From positions 79,726,524 to 79,790,523 of the forward strand of contig CM037877.1 of the NCBI GenBank assembly GCA_021292165.1: a stretch of 64,000 nt of DNA, given 5' to 3'. Shown in pieces: positions 42,080 through 54,755 of the stretch; the stretch's first letter is position 1, and each line of letters begins with the position of its first letter. Source of the DNA: Shinisaurus crocodilurus. Its lineage: Eukaryota; Chordata; Lepidosauria; Squamata; Shinisauridae. Under the pieces are notes generated by a model that saw nothing but the letters and a program-made list of their open reading frames with translations, did no database searches and had not been told where the DNA came from. Both the position numbers and the translations under genes were made by a program.

Positions 42080-45000
42080 CTATAATTGTTCATTATTCCA
42101 AAAATACAACATATCTTGACAGGGTAAACTCCCTTTCCCCCTTTTTAACACATATTCCAAAAATAAACCCCAAATATCCTTAAAAATATTTTTCCTTAAT
42201 TGATCCCTTTTGCATTTGATATTACAAGTCAACATATCATTCAATGCCATATCCCATACTTCTTTATACCAATCGGTAATAGTGAAAACTTGCTGAATTT
42301 TCCATTTCCTTGCTATCATTAATCTACCTGCCGTTAACAAATTTATAATTAATTCTTTAACAGTTTTGAGGACCGGTCACCTTTTCTGTTATTGATAGCA
42401 AAGCTAGTTTAGGACAAACCTCTAGATCAGCTCCAACAATTTCTGATATTTCCTCAAAAATCATTTTCCAAAAATCCATTACATTTTTACAACTCCACCA
42501 CATGTGAGCATATGTACCCAGCTCCTGACATCCTCGCCAACACATTGGAGAACATTTGTTATCTATTCTATTTAATCTCACTGGAGTCAAATACCATCTC
42601 CAAATTAGCTTGTAAAAATTATCTTTGATTCTTATAGACATATTTTTCAATATTCGCCTATCCCAAATCTTGTTCCACTCATCCTTTGATATTTCCTCTT
42701 CAGACTCTGTATCCCAAACTATTTTAAGATTTTCTGCTTGCTCTTCTGATTTCTGCAACATTTTATATAACATCTTTGTAAGACCCCTAGCTGATGCATT
42801 TCCTTCTATAAGTTCTCTAGACATAACCAACTGCTCAAATGTGGTGAAATCTCTTTCATGCTCATATCTCCTCTTCCATTTCTTACCCCATTGTACTAGT
42901 TGAATTAAATTTAACCACGAAATTCTTCCTGCCCCAACCCTATCAATTATTTGCTGTCTTGTCTCCATTTTTTCCAGCCAATCCATTAATCTTATCACCC
43001 TTTTCTCTCTAAAAATTCGTTCTAAATGTCTAACATTCTCTGGAAAATCCTCCATAACCACCACTGGAGTAAGCGGAGATATACCTGGTAAAAATATTTC
43101 CTTATTTCTACCCCAAATTTCTAACATATTTTTTAAAAAGGGATTTTCTAATCTTTTTGTCATAATATGCCCTTGTTTTGTAAATAAAAATTTATCCACC
43201 CTATTACCCAATTCAAATGCTTCTATTTCCCACCACATAAAATCCTATCTAACAATAATATCCATAATATATCTAAGTTGATTAGCTATATAATACCATT
43301 TTAAATTAGAGAGCCCAAGTCCTCCTATTTTTTGAGCTTTATACCATCTATTCTTAGTAATCCTTGATCTTCCCCCCCCCATTGCAATAGCTATTTAACA
43401 TTACTTGCCAATCTTTAATTTCTTTCTCTGATATCTTATATGGTATCATTCTAAATAAAAAATTAAACTTTGGTAAAATCTTCATTTTAATCAAAGCTAT
43501 CCTGCCGAACCATGATAATCCCAATTTTTTATAATCCTCTATTTTATTTTTAACTTCTTCTTTTAATTTTTTAAAATTCCATTCCCCTATTTTATCCATA
43601 TCTTTTAATATATCAATACCTAAATATTTAATTATATTTTTAATCTTTATATCAACTTTCCTTTGTTTAAATCCCCTTTCCTCCAGTTTACTATAATTAA
43701 ATGTCATTATCTCCGATTTATCCCAATTAACTTTTAACCCCGTTACTTCCCTAAATTCATCTAAATGTTTCTCTATCCAATCCCAATTTTCCATAGGCCT
43801 TTCTAATGTTAACAATATATCATCTGCAAAAAGGTTTATCTTACATTTAGCCTCTATCCCTATCCCCTGTAATTTCCTCTCCTGTCTTATCGCATTCGCT
43901 AACAATTCCATAACTAACACAAATAATACTGGGGAAAGGGGGCATCCCTGTCTAGTTCCCCGGCCTAGGCTTATCGTTTCTGTTATTCCATCATTTACAA
44001 TTACCGACGTAACATTATGAGTATATAATTGATTAGTAATACCTATAAACATTTCTCCAAACCCCTCAGTTTTTATTAACATCTTTAATGCAGGCCATTC
44101 CACACAATCAAAGGCTTTAAAAATATCCAACGCAAGAACCCCAGCTTTCAAATTATTTTTCTTTATTAAATATATTATATTCAGAACCCTTCTTGTTAAG
44201 TCTGCCATTTGTCTTCCTTGAATGAAACCGCATTGATCTAACCCTATATACTTAGTTAGAAAACTATTCATTCTTCTAGCTAAAATTGCTGTCAATAATT
44301 TGGCATCTTGATTAATTAATGATATTGGTCTATAAGAACCTGGTTCTGCTAAGTCCTTCCTTGGTTTCGGGATTAAAATAGTCAAGGACTGTTTCCACGA
44401 GGGGGGATCTCTCCCCCCTGTAGAATATCATTAAACAACCGTTTTAACTTTGGAATTAGCATTTTTTTAAAAAAACTTTATAATATTCCGCCCCCAGACC
44501 ATCCAATCCTGGCATTTCCCCCTGTTTCAATTTATTTATAGCATTCTCTATTTCAATTTCTGTAAATGGTTGCTCCAATTTCTCTCTGTCTTCTTCCTGG
44601 ATTTTTATTTGTAAATTTTTTTCGATATATTTTCTACTCACAGCTTCTGACCATTTTCCTGCCTTATATAACTTCGTATAATATTCATGGAAAATTTTCA
44701 GTTTATCCTTTAATAAATTATATTCTTTGCCCCTCTTATCTTTAATCATCCCCACTAAGCTTTTTTCCTTTTTTAATTGTGCTAATCTAGCCAACATTTT
44801 AGAATTTTTATTACTATTCTCAAAATACTCCCTTTTTGTATAAATCAAATTCCTTTGTACCCTATCCAATTCTTTATTCTCCAATTCTTTCCTTTTACCC
44901 TGTAATTCTGCAAAAATCTTTTTATCCCTCTTCTCTAAATACTTCTTTTCCAAATCGCTAATCTCCCCCTCTAGCTTTTGATAAAAAACTTCTTGTTGTT

Positions 45001-45919
45001 TCCTCAAATTTATTGCCTCTCTCAATCCTATTCCTCTCATTACACTCTTCATTGTATCCCATAATATTGCTTCAGTACATTCTTCTGTTTGATTAAATTC
45101 CCAAATTTCCCTCAATTCCTTCTCTATTTTTTCTGTTAAATGTTTAAAACGAAAAATATTACAATTCTATCTCCATCTTTTCGCTTCTCTATAATCCTTA
45201 TGTATCTTCAAATCCATATTAACCAATGCGTGGTCTGTAACTTTTATTACTCCTATCTCTGTGCCCAAGACCCTTGAAAACAGGGTCTTGGACACAAATA
45301 TAAAATCTATCCTAGAATAGTTCTTAGTTGCTGTTGAGTAGAATGCATATCTTTCCTCGTTCCCCTTGACCCCTCTCCAAACATCTAGCAACCCTTCCTT
45401 ACTAATTAACTTATTCAAAATCGTTAAATTATTTCTCTGATCTTCTCTCGTCAGATTGGATTTGTCTTTTCTTTTATCCAATACCATGTTAAAGTCCCCA
45501 GCCATAATAACCCTTTGATTTTGAAAATTACCCATTTCTTTAAACACATGTTGATAAAATTCTCCTTGATTTTGATTGGGAGCATAAACATTAACTATAA
45601 CATATTCTTCTCCTCCCAAGGTCCCATACATTATAATATATCTACCTGTACCATCCTTTTTTACCTTTAAAACATTAAAACCACAATTCTTTGAAATTAT
45701 AATTGCTACTCCTCTTGATTAAGATGATCCACATACTATCTCATATATTCTAGACCACCTCAGTTTCAATTCATTAACTCCTTTCCTTGCCTGGTGCGTT
45801 TCTTGCAAGAATATAATATCTGCCTTATCCTTCTTAAGAAGTGCTTCTATTCGCCTCCTCTTGGTAACTGTACCTAGCCCCTTAACATTTAAGGTTGAAA
45901 TTCTTAACTTATGATCCAT
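42080..45919 (-). pseudogene. L1 ORF2: endonuclease-RT-Cys domain, five lesions
   Basis: Spans about 1,280 codons, the full L1 ORF2 length. Endonuclease: LNVKGL, FLQETH (catalytic Glu), GDFNM (Asp/Asn), SRIDFIF, KVTDHALVNMDL (Asp-His). Reverse transcriptase (44385-43354): GFIQGRQ, LALDIFKAFDCVEW with the first catalytic Asp, GTRQGCPLSP, and FADD at 43819-43830. The C-terminal zinc-knuckle-like CWRGCQELGTYAHMWWSC is near 42545-42490. Known role: target-primed reverse transcription of L1 and, in trans, SINEs. Lesions: TAA at 45719-45721, a stop near 45167-45169, and frameshifts near 44400-44460, 43360-43380 (C-run) and 42345-42370. Two frameshifts coincide with homopolymers, so some could be sequencing errors. 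Confidence 0.93.
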
Positions 45920-46783
45920 CTATTAACATCATTTTTTCTTTTTTGGTCCCTAAAAGTGAGTATAATAAACAATAACAAACCCATTAACCCGCCCCCACAT
46001 TCAGCTAAACTACCCCCCCCTGCTAAGCCAGGGCATCTTGCCCCACCCTAAACCTACCCACCTATCCAAGGGGGGGGGAAGGAACCATCACCCACCCGAA
46101 CAGCAGCCCCTCATTCCCTCCCGGATAATTTCTTTATAAAACATTTTCCCTTTCTTCTTTCTTCTCGTGCTGGAACAACCTCTTATACTTTTCCTCCGCT
46201 TGCTCCTTCTTCTTCCAGTTGACCCATCGATTCTGGACCCTCACCATCATCGTGAAGCCCCAACTCTCCCAGCAGGCCCATGCCTTGGACACATGATGAG
46301 ATCTTGTATCTCTTACTGTTCCACAAAAAAGTAAGAAAGACCGGATAGCCCCAGTTATATTTTATTCCCTTCCTGATCAAGACTGCTGTGCACGGTTTAA
46401 CACTTCACCTCCAATTAATTGTTTGCTGGCAGAGATCATTGTAGATTTGCAAGGTAGCTCCCTTAAAAACTGCTTGACCTTGCTTTCTAATCGCATTCAT
46501 AAAGACATCCTTCTTTTATAAATTTGCAAATTTCATTACAACATCTCTGGATGTCATGCCACGCCTTAATACTCCCACTCTATGCATTAGCTCAATGTCC
46601 ATATCGTCCCAGAGATCTGTATCGCCAGAGACAGCTTCGTTCATCCATTCCAAAATACTGCCTCTTAATTTATATCCAGTCTCCCCCATCTCCATGGGGA
46701 AGCCTCTGATCCAGATGTTGGAACGGCGTTGCCTGCCTGTCTTGCATGTTGATCATTTGTATTTCCATCTCATTAAATTTCAT

Positions 46784-47157
46784 TTTATTTATTTATTTAT
46801 TATATTTATCAATCGCCCATCTGGCCGGTCACCCGGCCACCCTGGGCGATGTACAATTAAAATACAATAAAACACAATAAAACATAATAATTAAAACAAT
46901 ATAAAAAATTCTCATTAAAAACCTAACCCACCCCATATTCCCGCCTGAACAGCCATGTTTTTAATGCACGGCGGAAGCTCATCACGGAGGGGGGAGGGAG
47001 TTCCATAATGTGGGGGCCGCCACAGAGAAGGCCCTCTTCCTAGTCCCCACCAACCTGGCTGCTCTGGCTGATGGGATAAGGAGAAGGCCGTCCAGTGGCA
47101 GACCTTGTTGAGTGGCCTACTTGATGTTGCTGGAGGCGCTCCTTGATAGCAAAAGTC
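46784..47157 (-). mobile_element. 5'-truncated LINE tail (family T3) in L1-C ORF1
   Basis: A likely 7-bp duplication ATTTCAT lies at 46777-46783 and 47158-47164. Minus-strand coding tail AFSVAAPTLWNSLP, FRRALKTWLFRREYGVG then stop. The 3' end is AATCGCCCATCTGGCCGGTC with an (AAAT)n tail. Confidence 0.85.
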
Positions 47158-47393
47158 ATTTCATACTTTTCAAAAATTTTCCATCCTTCACCTGGGCTTT
47201 TTCCACCTTATCAACTCTGACCTGCAGCTCTTGAATTTCAATCTTCATCTGGTCCATCGATTCTTTCATTTGCTTCATATCCTCCTTGTGTTCTTTTCAG
47301 AAATTCTCAATTGCTTCTGTATGTTTCTGCTGCCCTGATTCAATAGAGTTTTGAAACTGTAATAAAAGCTTCTCCCAATCTGGTGCTGCCCCT

Positions 47394-47607
47394 TTTATTT
47401 ATTTATTTATTATATTTATTAATCGCCCATCTGGCCGGCCACCCGGCCACCCTGGGCGATGTACAATTAAAATACAGTAATACAACACAATAAAATATAA
47501 TAATTAAAACAATATAAAAAATTCTTATTAAAAACCTAACCCACCCCATATTCCCGCCTGAACAGCCATGTTTTTAATGCACGGCGGAAGCTCATCATGG
47601 AGGGGGC
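47394..47607 (-). mobile_element. Second T3 LINE tail in L1-C ORF1
   Basis: Same sequence as 46784-47000 (CGCCCATCTGGCCGGCCACC, CATATTCCCGCCTGAACAGC, ACGGCGGAAGCTCATCA) but shorter. The two tails are independent insertions about 230 bp apart in the same ORF. Its target duplication is not clear. Confidence 0.85.
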
Positions 47608-48117
47608 ATGGCGAAGGTCACTTTAAACTTGACTGGAGATGTTGTCTTTGGCTTGGCACCAGCAGGGAATTTGCCAGCTGAATCCGCCATTTTTCCGCCC
47701 CTCCCCCTCACTGTCTCGGAACTTTCACTGCCTCGCAGCTTCTTTTCTGGACCCTGTCGCTCAAATTGATAAGGAAGTTCAGTAGCTCTCGTGTCAAAGA
47801 TCCTAATTAACCTTTTCAAACTGTTATCCGAGGGATGCGCCTGTTCACATTTCCAAAGAGGGGAAAGGGACTTTTTCTCCCGTCTGGAGCTCATAAACAA
47901 TCAAGGGCAAGCACAGCAAAGGAAAACTGTTCTTTTTATTTCCTTTTTAACTCTGCATCTGCATATACCTTCCAGAAAGCAAACAGCAAAGGAATTTTAA
48001 CTCACGATTTGTCTTTCCTGTGTATTTTGCAGATATTATCAAATCATCCTGGGAGCTCTGTAGAAAGCTACTGTTCCATAGCTGGTGAAGCCCCTCCCCC
48101 CTGTGTCCAATGTTTCT

Positions 48118-49599
48118 CTGCCTAAAACATGTTCTGGTTATGTAGAGCCTTTAATTGGTATAAAGTATGGGTTTCCCTCCACCTTCCATTGAAAGCATTG
48201 ATGGATCATCATTTTAATTACAATGAAACACAGGTGAGTAAGCAGGAACCAGAGATGCTGTAATGATGTTTTTGTCTAGATATAGAAACATATTTTACTG
48301 ACAATATGAAAGGCTTAATTATAATTAGGATGCCAGAAAGAAGGATAGCAAAAGTCACCTGAAAACTGTACATTTGAATCAGTCACACAGAATGCATATA
48401 GGGATATTTAAAAGAAATTATGCTGCTCGACTGACTGGAAGAGGAAAAAAAAAAGAACCCCATATTGTAAAGCACTGTTTGTTTTGATGTTTTCTTTCTA
48501 ATTTGTTTCTCTTCCCCCGTAATGGTGTTATCATAGAACAAAACTCTCCTCCCACTTTCAAAATGCCTCCCTACCTGATTCCATCTGTTGTAATAACTTG
48601 GAGTGATTGCCTCAGGTTAGACATAGCAAGTTAGCAAGTATGCCAAAATACCAAAGAATGAAGATTAGTCCCTTAAAAAAAAAAAAAAAATCTGTTGAAG
48701 AATGTGGCAGATTCAATCTCAACACCCTTTTAACAATGTGAAAATTGCAAACTTAAAAGAAAGGAGCAACAGATTAGGAATCAGGTGGGGCCAAGATATA
48801 AATACAGCTGTGAAGAGACAAGCTATAATTTTGCTGTATGTGATTACTTTTTAATCAGATTCAGATATTTTAAAAGGCGTTGGAGAAACCTGATTTTCTG
48901 TTCAGGTATTTCCTCCATTTATGATTTAGCATTTCCAAAGCACTTTTCACTATATAAAGTGCTTTGCATACTTACCTCATTACCTTCATAGGGCAGTATC
49001 CTACCATGCCTGGGCACCAGCAGGACCAGCCACTAGTGCAACAGAGAATCAGCAGTTCTAAAAGGAACCCAACATGAATAGAAATGCTAGTTTCTGGAAT
49101 GGAGCAGGTCAGCAGACAGAGCTTGCAGAATGGGTTTAAGGATTATTTCAAGGTTACTTTTAGAAATGCCAACTCCCTGCTGTGCAAGTGGTCATCCCCA
49201 CTGGTGCAACACAATCAATGGGAATCCAATGGCCCCATTGGGTACTGCCCATACTAACCTTCTGAGTTAGGCCATGTCGAGTAGCAGCAGTAACTTGTTC
49301 ATAGCCACCTAATTAGTGTTATGTGTCAGCATGGATTTGAGTCTGAGTGTCTCACATCTAAACCTAATTCCTTGACCACTGCACCACACTGGGCACTGTT
49401 ACAGTAATATGTCGAATCTGGCAGCCATTGGATCCCATTTGTGATGGGAGTGGTGTCAGAATTTGATAATACAGCACCATGTATTTCATCTTGATCTGTT
49501 GCTCATTTTTTTTTCAGTTTGAAAATCGCATTGTCCAAAGATTGTTGAGACTGAATCTGCCCCTTCAAATAGGTATATCATCATAATCTACTAGCAGGG
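48118..49599. other. No recognisable feature
   Basis: AT-rich unique-looking DNA; a poly-A run at 48677-48690. About 48925-49400 has faint MIR/SINE-like words (AAAGTGCTTTGCATACTTAC; CCACTGCACCACACTGG) too diverged to call. Confidence 0.4.
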
Positions 49600-50450
49600 C
49601 TGATGCACGCCATCCTGTTGTCTGAGGTGGGGGGACAGATGCCACTGCCATCTTTCTCCCCACCTCCCCAGATGCTGCCTTCTCCCTGCCACCTTCCTTC
49701 ACCTCAGTGCCCACTCTGAGGAGTCCTTTCTCAGACTGAGGCATTGGCGGTGACGTGGTGGCCCTGGAGACTGCCTGTGCTGAAGGGCCTCCTCAGAGTG
49801 ATACATTTGGGCCTGGTAGGTTCTCTGGAGAACTGCGCTGGCTGTTTTCTTGCCTCAGCAGAGAAGCACCCAGCAGGGCTTCCAGGGGGCCCATTCATCC
49901 AGTGCCTCACTCTGAGGGGTCCTCATACTGAGTCATTGGGCAGCTGGCACTCTGGAGAGCTGTGCCATCTGACTGGCCAATGCCTCCCTCTGAGGACCCC
50001 CTCAGATGTGGCATCAGCATGCCACTCTGGAGAGCTATGCCAGCCATATGCCACACTCTGATAAGTCCTCAGAGTTAGGAATTTAGCTGGCTGGCGACTG
50101 CTCCTGCTGCATTCCTGCTGTGGCATTTATTTGCTGCAGCAGGAGAGTGGCCAATGGTGTTCTCTGTCATATGCCTCATTCCCAGCCTGGTCCTAGTGGT
50201 GGCAGTGGGGGACAGGTGGCTCTCCCAGTAGTGGGAAGTGTGCGAGCTGCCACCCTTCTGGATCTGCTGTCCAAGGTAGGGGATCCACCAGCTCCCTGAA
50301 AGTGCTACACAAAGATCCAAGAGACCCTGCTGAATGGGGTGAGCTGTGGTCTGGGGAGGGGGACAGGAGGAGAGCCCCAAAAATTGGGCAGAGAGACCTT
50401 ATGCAACTGGAGCCCTTGCTCTTGCAGAAGGCAGATCCTGGATCCAACCC
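49600..50450. repeat. Unclassified long GC-rich repeat R2, copy 2
   Basis: Related to 20560-21640. Repeats of CTCTGA(G)GGGTCCTCA and CACTCTGGAGAGCTGTGCC recur at about 70-80 bp spacing from 49720 to 50100. CAGCAGGGCTTCC is shared with copy 1. No coding meaning seen. Confidence 0.5.
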
Positions 50451-52740
50451 ACTAGCAGTAAGTTAGAAGGAACAGTGCTTTTTACAGTGTTTAAATCTAT
50501 AGTGCAGATATGCTCAGTGTAGATATGCTCCAGTAACACCCAGTATTACAAAAAAGAGCAGGCTACGCCACTTATGTGATACAATACAGGCATGTGTCGG
50601 TTATAAGGGAGTCCTTATTTCCTTATTTCCAGGAAGTGAAATTTTGAATCATAGGAGTAACAATTCAATTTTTAATTCAACTTCTAAATTAAAACTTGGG
50701 TGAACTTGGGTCACCCTCCCCTCTATTTTTCTTCCCATTTTTGCCTTGAAAGTATTCAGTTTGCAGACATGAAGCTGGTTTAATAAAATTGGCCTTCTTC
50801 CTAAAAGTTTACCTGTGAGAACCCCCGAACATAATAAAATCAGATTATGAAGGCAATCATATTTACCAGTAATAAATAAAATCTTGCACACATCAGTTAA
50901 GTCTCCCTTACTGCACTGGGACAATATCAAGTGTGCATACATCAATACCTGAGGTGCCAGAAATATATTTCATAAGTTCAGGGGAAAATTGCACATACAC
51001 TTGCCGCACCATTATGAGCAGTGAATTTATAATGCGAACATTATGATGTACAAAGTGGCTTTGCTCCTACATTTAATAAGTACCGCATGTCAAACCCACA
51101 AACATAATGGAATTTGCAGATGATTTCTTACCATTAAATGCAGGTTATTGTTTTCAGGAAGAGATCTGCTTGGAGCTTCATCATCAACAGTATCTAATTT
51201 TAAAGAGCCATCTTCATCCTCCTCTTCATCACTTCAGTGCACAGAGTTTTCTCTAAAAGCAGTAATGCAATAACCTTTTAAAAGAAAAGCAGTCTGAAAT
51301 AAGCATGGGCCAATTTTAGCTTTGGTTTCAAAAAGAGGGCTTGCTGTTAAAAGCATGTTTTTAAAGTCATGGTCCTAAGAACTTGTTCCACATGTAGAAG
51401 CTGCTGGCTTCCATATGGCTATTTTCCTTGTCCAACGGGATTGTGCATGTAAAAACACACACATACCCAGTGAATCCAAATATTTTAATTTCGTATACAC
51501 AAGTTATTTCACATAGCCAATTGATCCTCTGTTCACTTTCACTGTGAGGCATTCAGTAGCTTATTTAGAGCAAGTGGGAAAGATCTGCCAAGAATTTGCC
51601 AAGTATAGGATGCAGGGAATTGGGTCATGAAGGATGTTTTGCTTCAGACCTGGTCCTATTCTCTAATCTCTATCAAAATGATGTCTTCTGGCAGTAGAAC
51701 CAAGGAAGTCTCCTGTACAGATATACTTTCATCTTCAGGATGTTTATAGTCTTGTGGATAAAATAAATTGTTTAAAGTGATGGATTCTTTTTTAAAAAAT
51801 TGTTTCATAATTCCTAAATGTGAGAGATTATATGCTTTGGTTTACATTTTTTTCATGCAATTAGTCATTACTGTTGGTTGAAGTGTTTATCCGGGAATTC
51901 ACTATCAGTGGATGAAGGGTAACCAGAAGTGCTTCCCCCCCCCTCCCATTCCTCACACACACAAGTTCCCCAAATATTTCAAAATTTCACAATTTATTGT
52001 GAATGTTCAGAATGTTAAGCCACAGATGTCCCTGACCAAATAGATTACTGCTGAGAAATAATAAGCTATGCTAAAGAAATAATAATGTTTGATTCTATTA
52101 CATGTTGATATTTTTACAAGCAAACTGGAAAAGAAGAAGAAAGAAAAGTCTAGACAATGTTGACATTGCCCTGTGCTGATGTTGTCTTTGCAGCTTTCCA
52201 GGGGCACACTGTGACACAGCCAGCCAGAGAACTCCAACATACAGGTTTCAAAAATTGCAATTCCCCACATTAAAATTTTGCCTAGTGCACGGCAGGTGTA
52301 AATAGGGGTGCAATTCAGCGGCAAGTTAAGCATTTTTAAGTCCCACAGTTACAAAAGGAAAAAGCAAGGCAAGTATATAAGTGTCTTTCATTAAAGTGTT
52401 TGAATTGTGTCTAAATGGAAACTTGTGTAGCAGTGGTAGTAGTAGCGTTAGTAATTTCCATGCATTTCATTTGGTTCTCGGGATCCAAGCCAATGTGCAT
52501 ATAAGCTTTTTGCCACAAAAATTACACCCATTTTGAAGGGATGATTCTTGAATTTGGGTGTTGTACACATTGGTAGGCTTTGTTTGTTCCTATTGCTGTT
52601 CCATGGTAAAGGTCTTCAGCCAGAATTCACATTGTTTCTCTTTGTGATATTTACAACGCAATGAGTCTCCCACAAAAGTATACGGTATGAAGACTGCAGC
52701 TCTATTCTGCAAACCCCAGATCAGCAGAGATTTTTAGTTT
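50451..52740. other. No recognisable feature
   Basis: Unique-looking AT-rich DNA without repeat signatures I can name. Confidence 0.4.
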
Positions 52741-52754
52741 AAGCAGAAATTAAA

Positions 52755-52755
52755 G

Positions 52756-52787
<32 letters not shown>

Positions 52788-52788
52788 A
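52755..52788. repeat. (TTG)n microsatellite
   Basis: About 11 units, at the 3' end of the LINE fragment that follows. Confidence 0.95.
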
Positions 52789-53284
52789 TCATTACACCAT
52801 CATTGTACATGACACTTTAAGAGTATATTCAGGTCCTTGCTCCAAGGAGCTTACAATCTAAAATTTGAGACAGAGGGAAGTGGAGGCAGGGGTAGGCAGG
52901 GAAGCAATATGTGATTGTTGCAGCTGTATGTGTTTAGTTTTGGTTAAAGGCTTACTTGCAGTATGGCATGGGAACTAGGAGTTTGTGTCAAAGCCTTCAC
53001 TTAAAAGGTGGGTCTTAAGGAGGGATATGAAGGAAGGAAGAGAGGTGTTCACATCACAGAGGTGCTCTGGGAGGCAATTCCAAGCATCCAGGGCAGCAAG
53101 GGAGAAAGGATGGAATCTTTTGATAGAGCAGGAGATCTTCAGACCAGGGATGAACAAATTTATCCATTTCAGTTTTGAAAATGCATAAGCAGTTTTGTAT
53201 ACATTGCTCCTAAGACATGCGTTTTTGCATGCATTGTTGCCTAATATACACATTTTCCAAGCAATTTTCCTAATATAATTTGTG

Positions 53285-53577
53285 TTTTTCTGTTATATTT
53301 ATTATTATATTTATATCCTGCCTTTTTTCCTCCAAGGAACCCAAGGAGGCTTACATAATCCTCCTCCTCCTCCTCCTCCTCCTCCTCCTCCTCCTCCTCC
53401 TCCTCCTCTCCATTTTATCCTCACAACAACCTTGTGAGGTAGGTTAGGCTGAGAGTCAGTGACTGTCCCAAGTCACCCAGTGAACTTCATGGCGGAGTGG
53501 GTGGGGACTAGAACCCAGATCTCCTGAATCCCAGTCCAACCATCTAACCACTACACCACGCTGACTCTCATAATATA
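53285..53577 (-). mobile_element. tRNA-derived SINE (family S1) nested in the MITE
   Basis: Head at the right: the complement gives GTGGTGTAGTGGTTAGATGG and a B-box-like GGGTTCTAGTCC. Body complement of CCCAGTGAACTTCATGGCGG and CCTTGTGAGGTAGGTTAGG. Tail ATATTTATATCCTGCC at the left. A (CTC)n expanded inside (53360-53408). Confidence 0.88.
53360..53408. repeat. (CTC)n microsatellite
   Basis: About 16 units inside the SINE body. Confidence 0.95.
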
Positions 53578-54649
53578 ATGCATTTTGAACATTATTTCCC
53601 CAAATATACATATTTTTTGTATGTTTATTTTGAGTGGAGAACGTCATTGAAAATTTCACATTAAAATGCAAATTGCACAAATTTCTCTCCCGTGCCTACT
53701 TCAGATCATGAAGGTTGGTGGAGCAGGAGGAACAAAAATCACAGGCCAGGCTTTTTGGGATATAAGGGAGGAGAGATAAAGGGGGGCATGGGTATAGAGA
53801 GCTTTGAAGGCAGAGGAAGTAACTCTGCATCCTAGAGTCGACTGGAAGCCAACATAAGGAATAAAGGAGGGATGTCACATGATCAGAGCAACGAGAGAGA
53901 TGAATGCTGGATAGACATGATGGAGTGCTGGATAGACATGAGGTGGACAAAGTTGAGACAACAGAATAGCAGAAAGGAGAAGACTGCAGTAGTCTAGAAG
54001 AGAGATGGCCACAGCACAGCATGGACCAGAGTTTTTATGGTGGGGACAGAGTAGAAGGGTCATATTTATACAATGTTGTAAAGGGAGAACTGAAACAGCT
54101 TGGCAATGGACTGAGCAAAGAAGAGAGAGGAGTCAAAGTTTATTTATTTTTGTGGGTGAGAAACAAAAAAGATTAAGTATTCATTAATACAAACAATAAT
54201 AATCAGTAATCGAAAGAGTAGTAACCTTAAAGGAGTTTGAGTGTACATTCCAGATGTTGTCCTCAAGTAGCTTTCAAGCATGAATTTATTTCTAATGGTT
54301 ATCCAAGAATAGGTATCATTACAGTTATGACCTGACATTTGAGATTGTGTGAAATAAACATTCTTTGAAATAAGTGTATTTTGCTAATTATAGGTAATAC
54401 TGATCCATTTATCTCATCTTCAGGGAGAGTGATTATCTTTCAACTCTACACATCATCAGTGCACTGTCAGAAAATGTTTTATTGCTGAAAGAAGATACAT
54501 TCTTGTACTGGAGTAATGACTTCATGGTCAAGATGAATGCTAAACAGTAGCATCTTTTGTATTACGTGGTTTAGAGACTAAAGTTTTCCTTAGGTAAGGT
54601 GTCAAGTGCAATTAATTCCTACCCATCATCGTTCAGCTCTGCAGTATGT

Positions 54650-54713
54650 AACTAGTTATTTATGATATTTTAATCCTACCCTTACTCCAAGAAATGTAGA
54701 ACAGTTCACATAG

Positions 54714-54755
<42 letters not shown>

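Larger units (their letters stand above)
46150..47690 (-). pseudogene. L1 ORF1, interrupted by two LINE tails
   Basis: The likely start MADSAGKFPAGAKPKTTSP is at 47690, followed by KFKVTFAM before the first LINE tail. Coiled-coil-type sequence lies between the two insertions, and the C-terminal nucleic-acid-binding region (about 46380-46183, with KYNWGYPVFLTFLW) follows the second. The coding strand is disrupted at 47394-47610 and 46784-47157, so no ORF1p can be made. Confidence 0.8.
41963..48101 (-). mobile_element. Full-length L1 (L1-C), 16-bp TSD
   Basis: Perfect 16-bp duplication TGTGTCCAATGTTTCT (41947-41962 and 48102-48117). Minus-strand order: 5' UTR from 48101 (starts GGGGGAGGGGC), ORF1 (about 47690-46150, broken by two LINE tails), intergenic segment, ORF2 (45919-42080), a short 3' UTR and poly-A. 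Length without the two insertions is about 5.5 kb, within the full-length L1 range. ORF2 has only a few lesions, so this is a recently inactivated copy. Confidence 0.95.
53146..53699. mobile_element. AGGGATG-ended MITE inserted in LINE
   Basis: Flanked by an 8-bp duplication with one mismatch: TTCAGACC (53138-53145) and TTCAGATC (53700-53707). Left AGGGATGAACAAATTTATCC. The interior has ATGCATAAGCAGTTTTGTAT, AAGACATGCGTTTTTGCATG and TAATATACACATTTTCCAAG. It contains a minus-strand SINE (53285-53577). Confidence 0.75.
52790..54040 (-). pseudogene. LINE C-terminal fragment split by a MITE
   Basis: 3' piece (52790-53145): AGGTCCTTGCTCCAAGGAGC tail, with minus-strand RFHPFSLAALDAWNCLPEHL and LLKTHLLSEGF before a stop at 52975. 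5' piece (53700-54040): minus-strand LCWLPVDSRMQ, LLPYIPKSLACDFCSS. Together they are the C-terminal end of an L2/CR1-group ORF. A different subfamily from the 11 kb and 39 kb copies. Confidence 0.75.
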
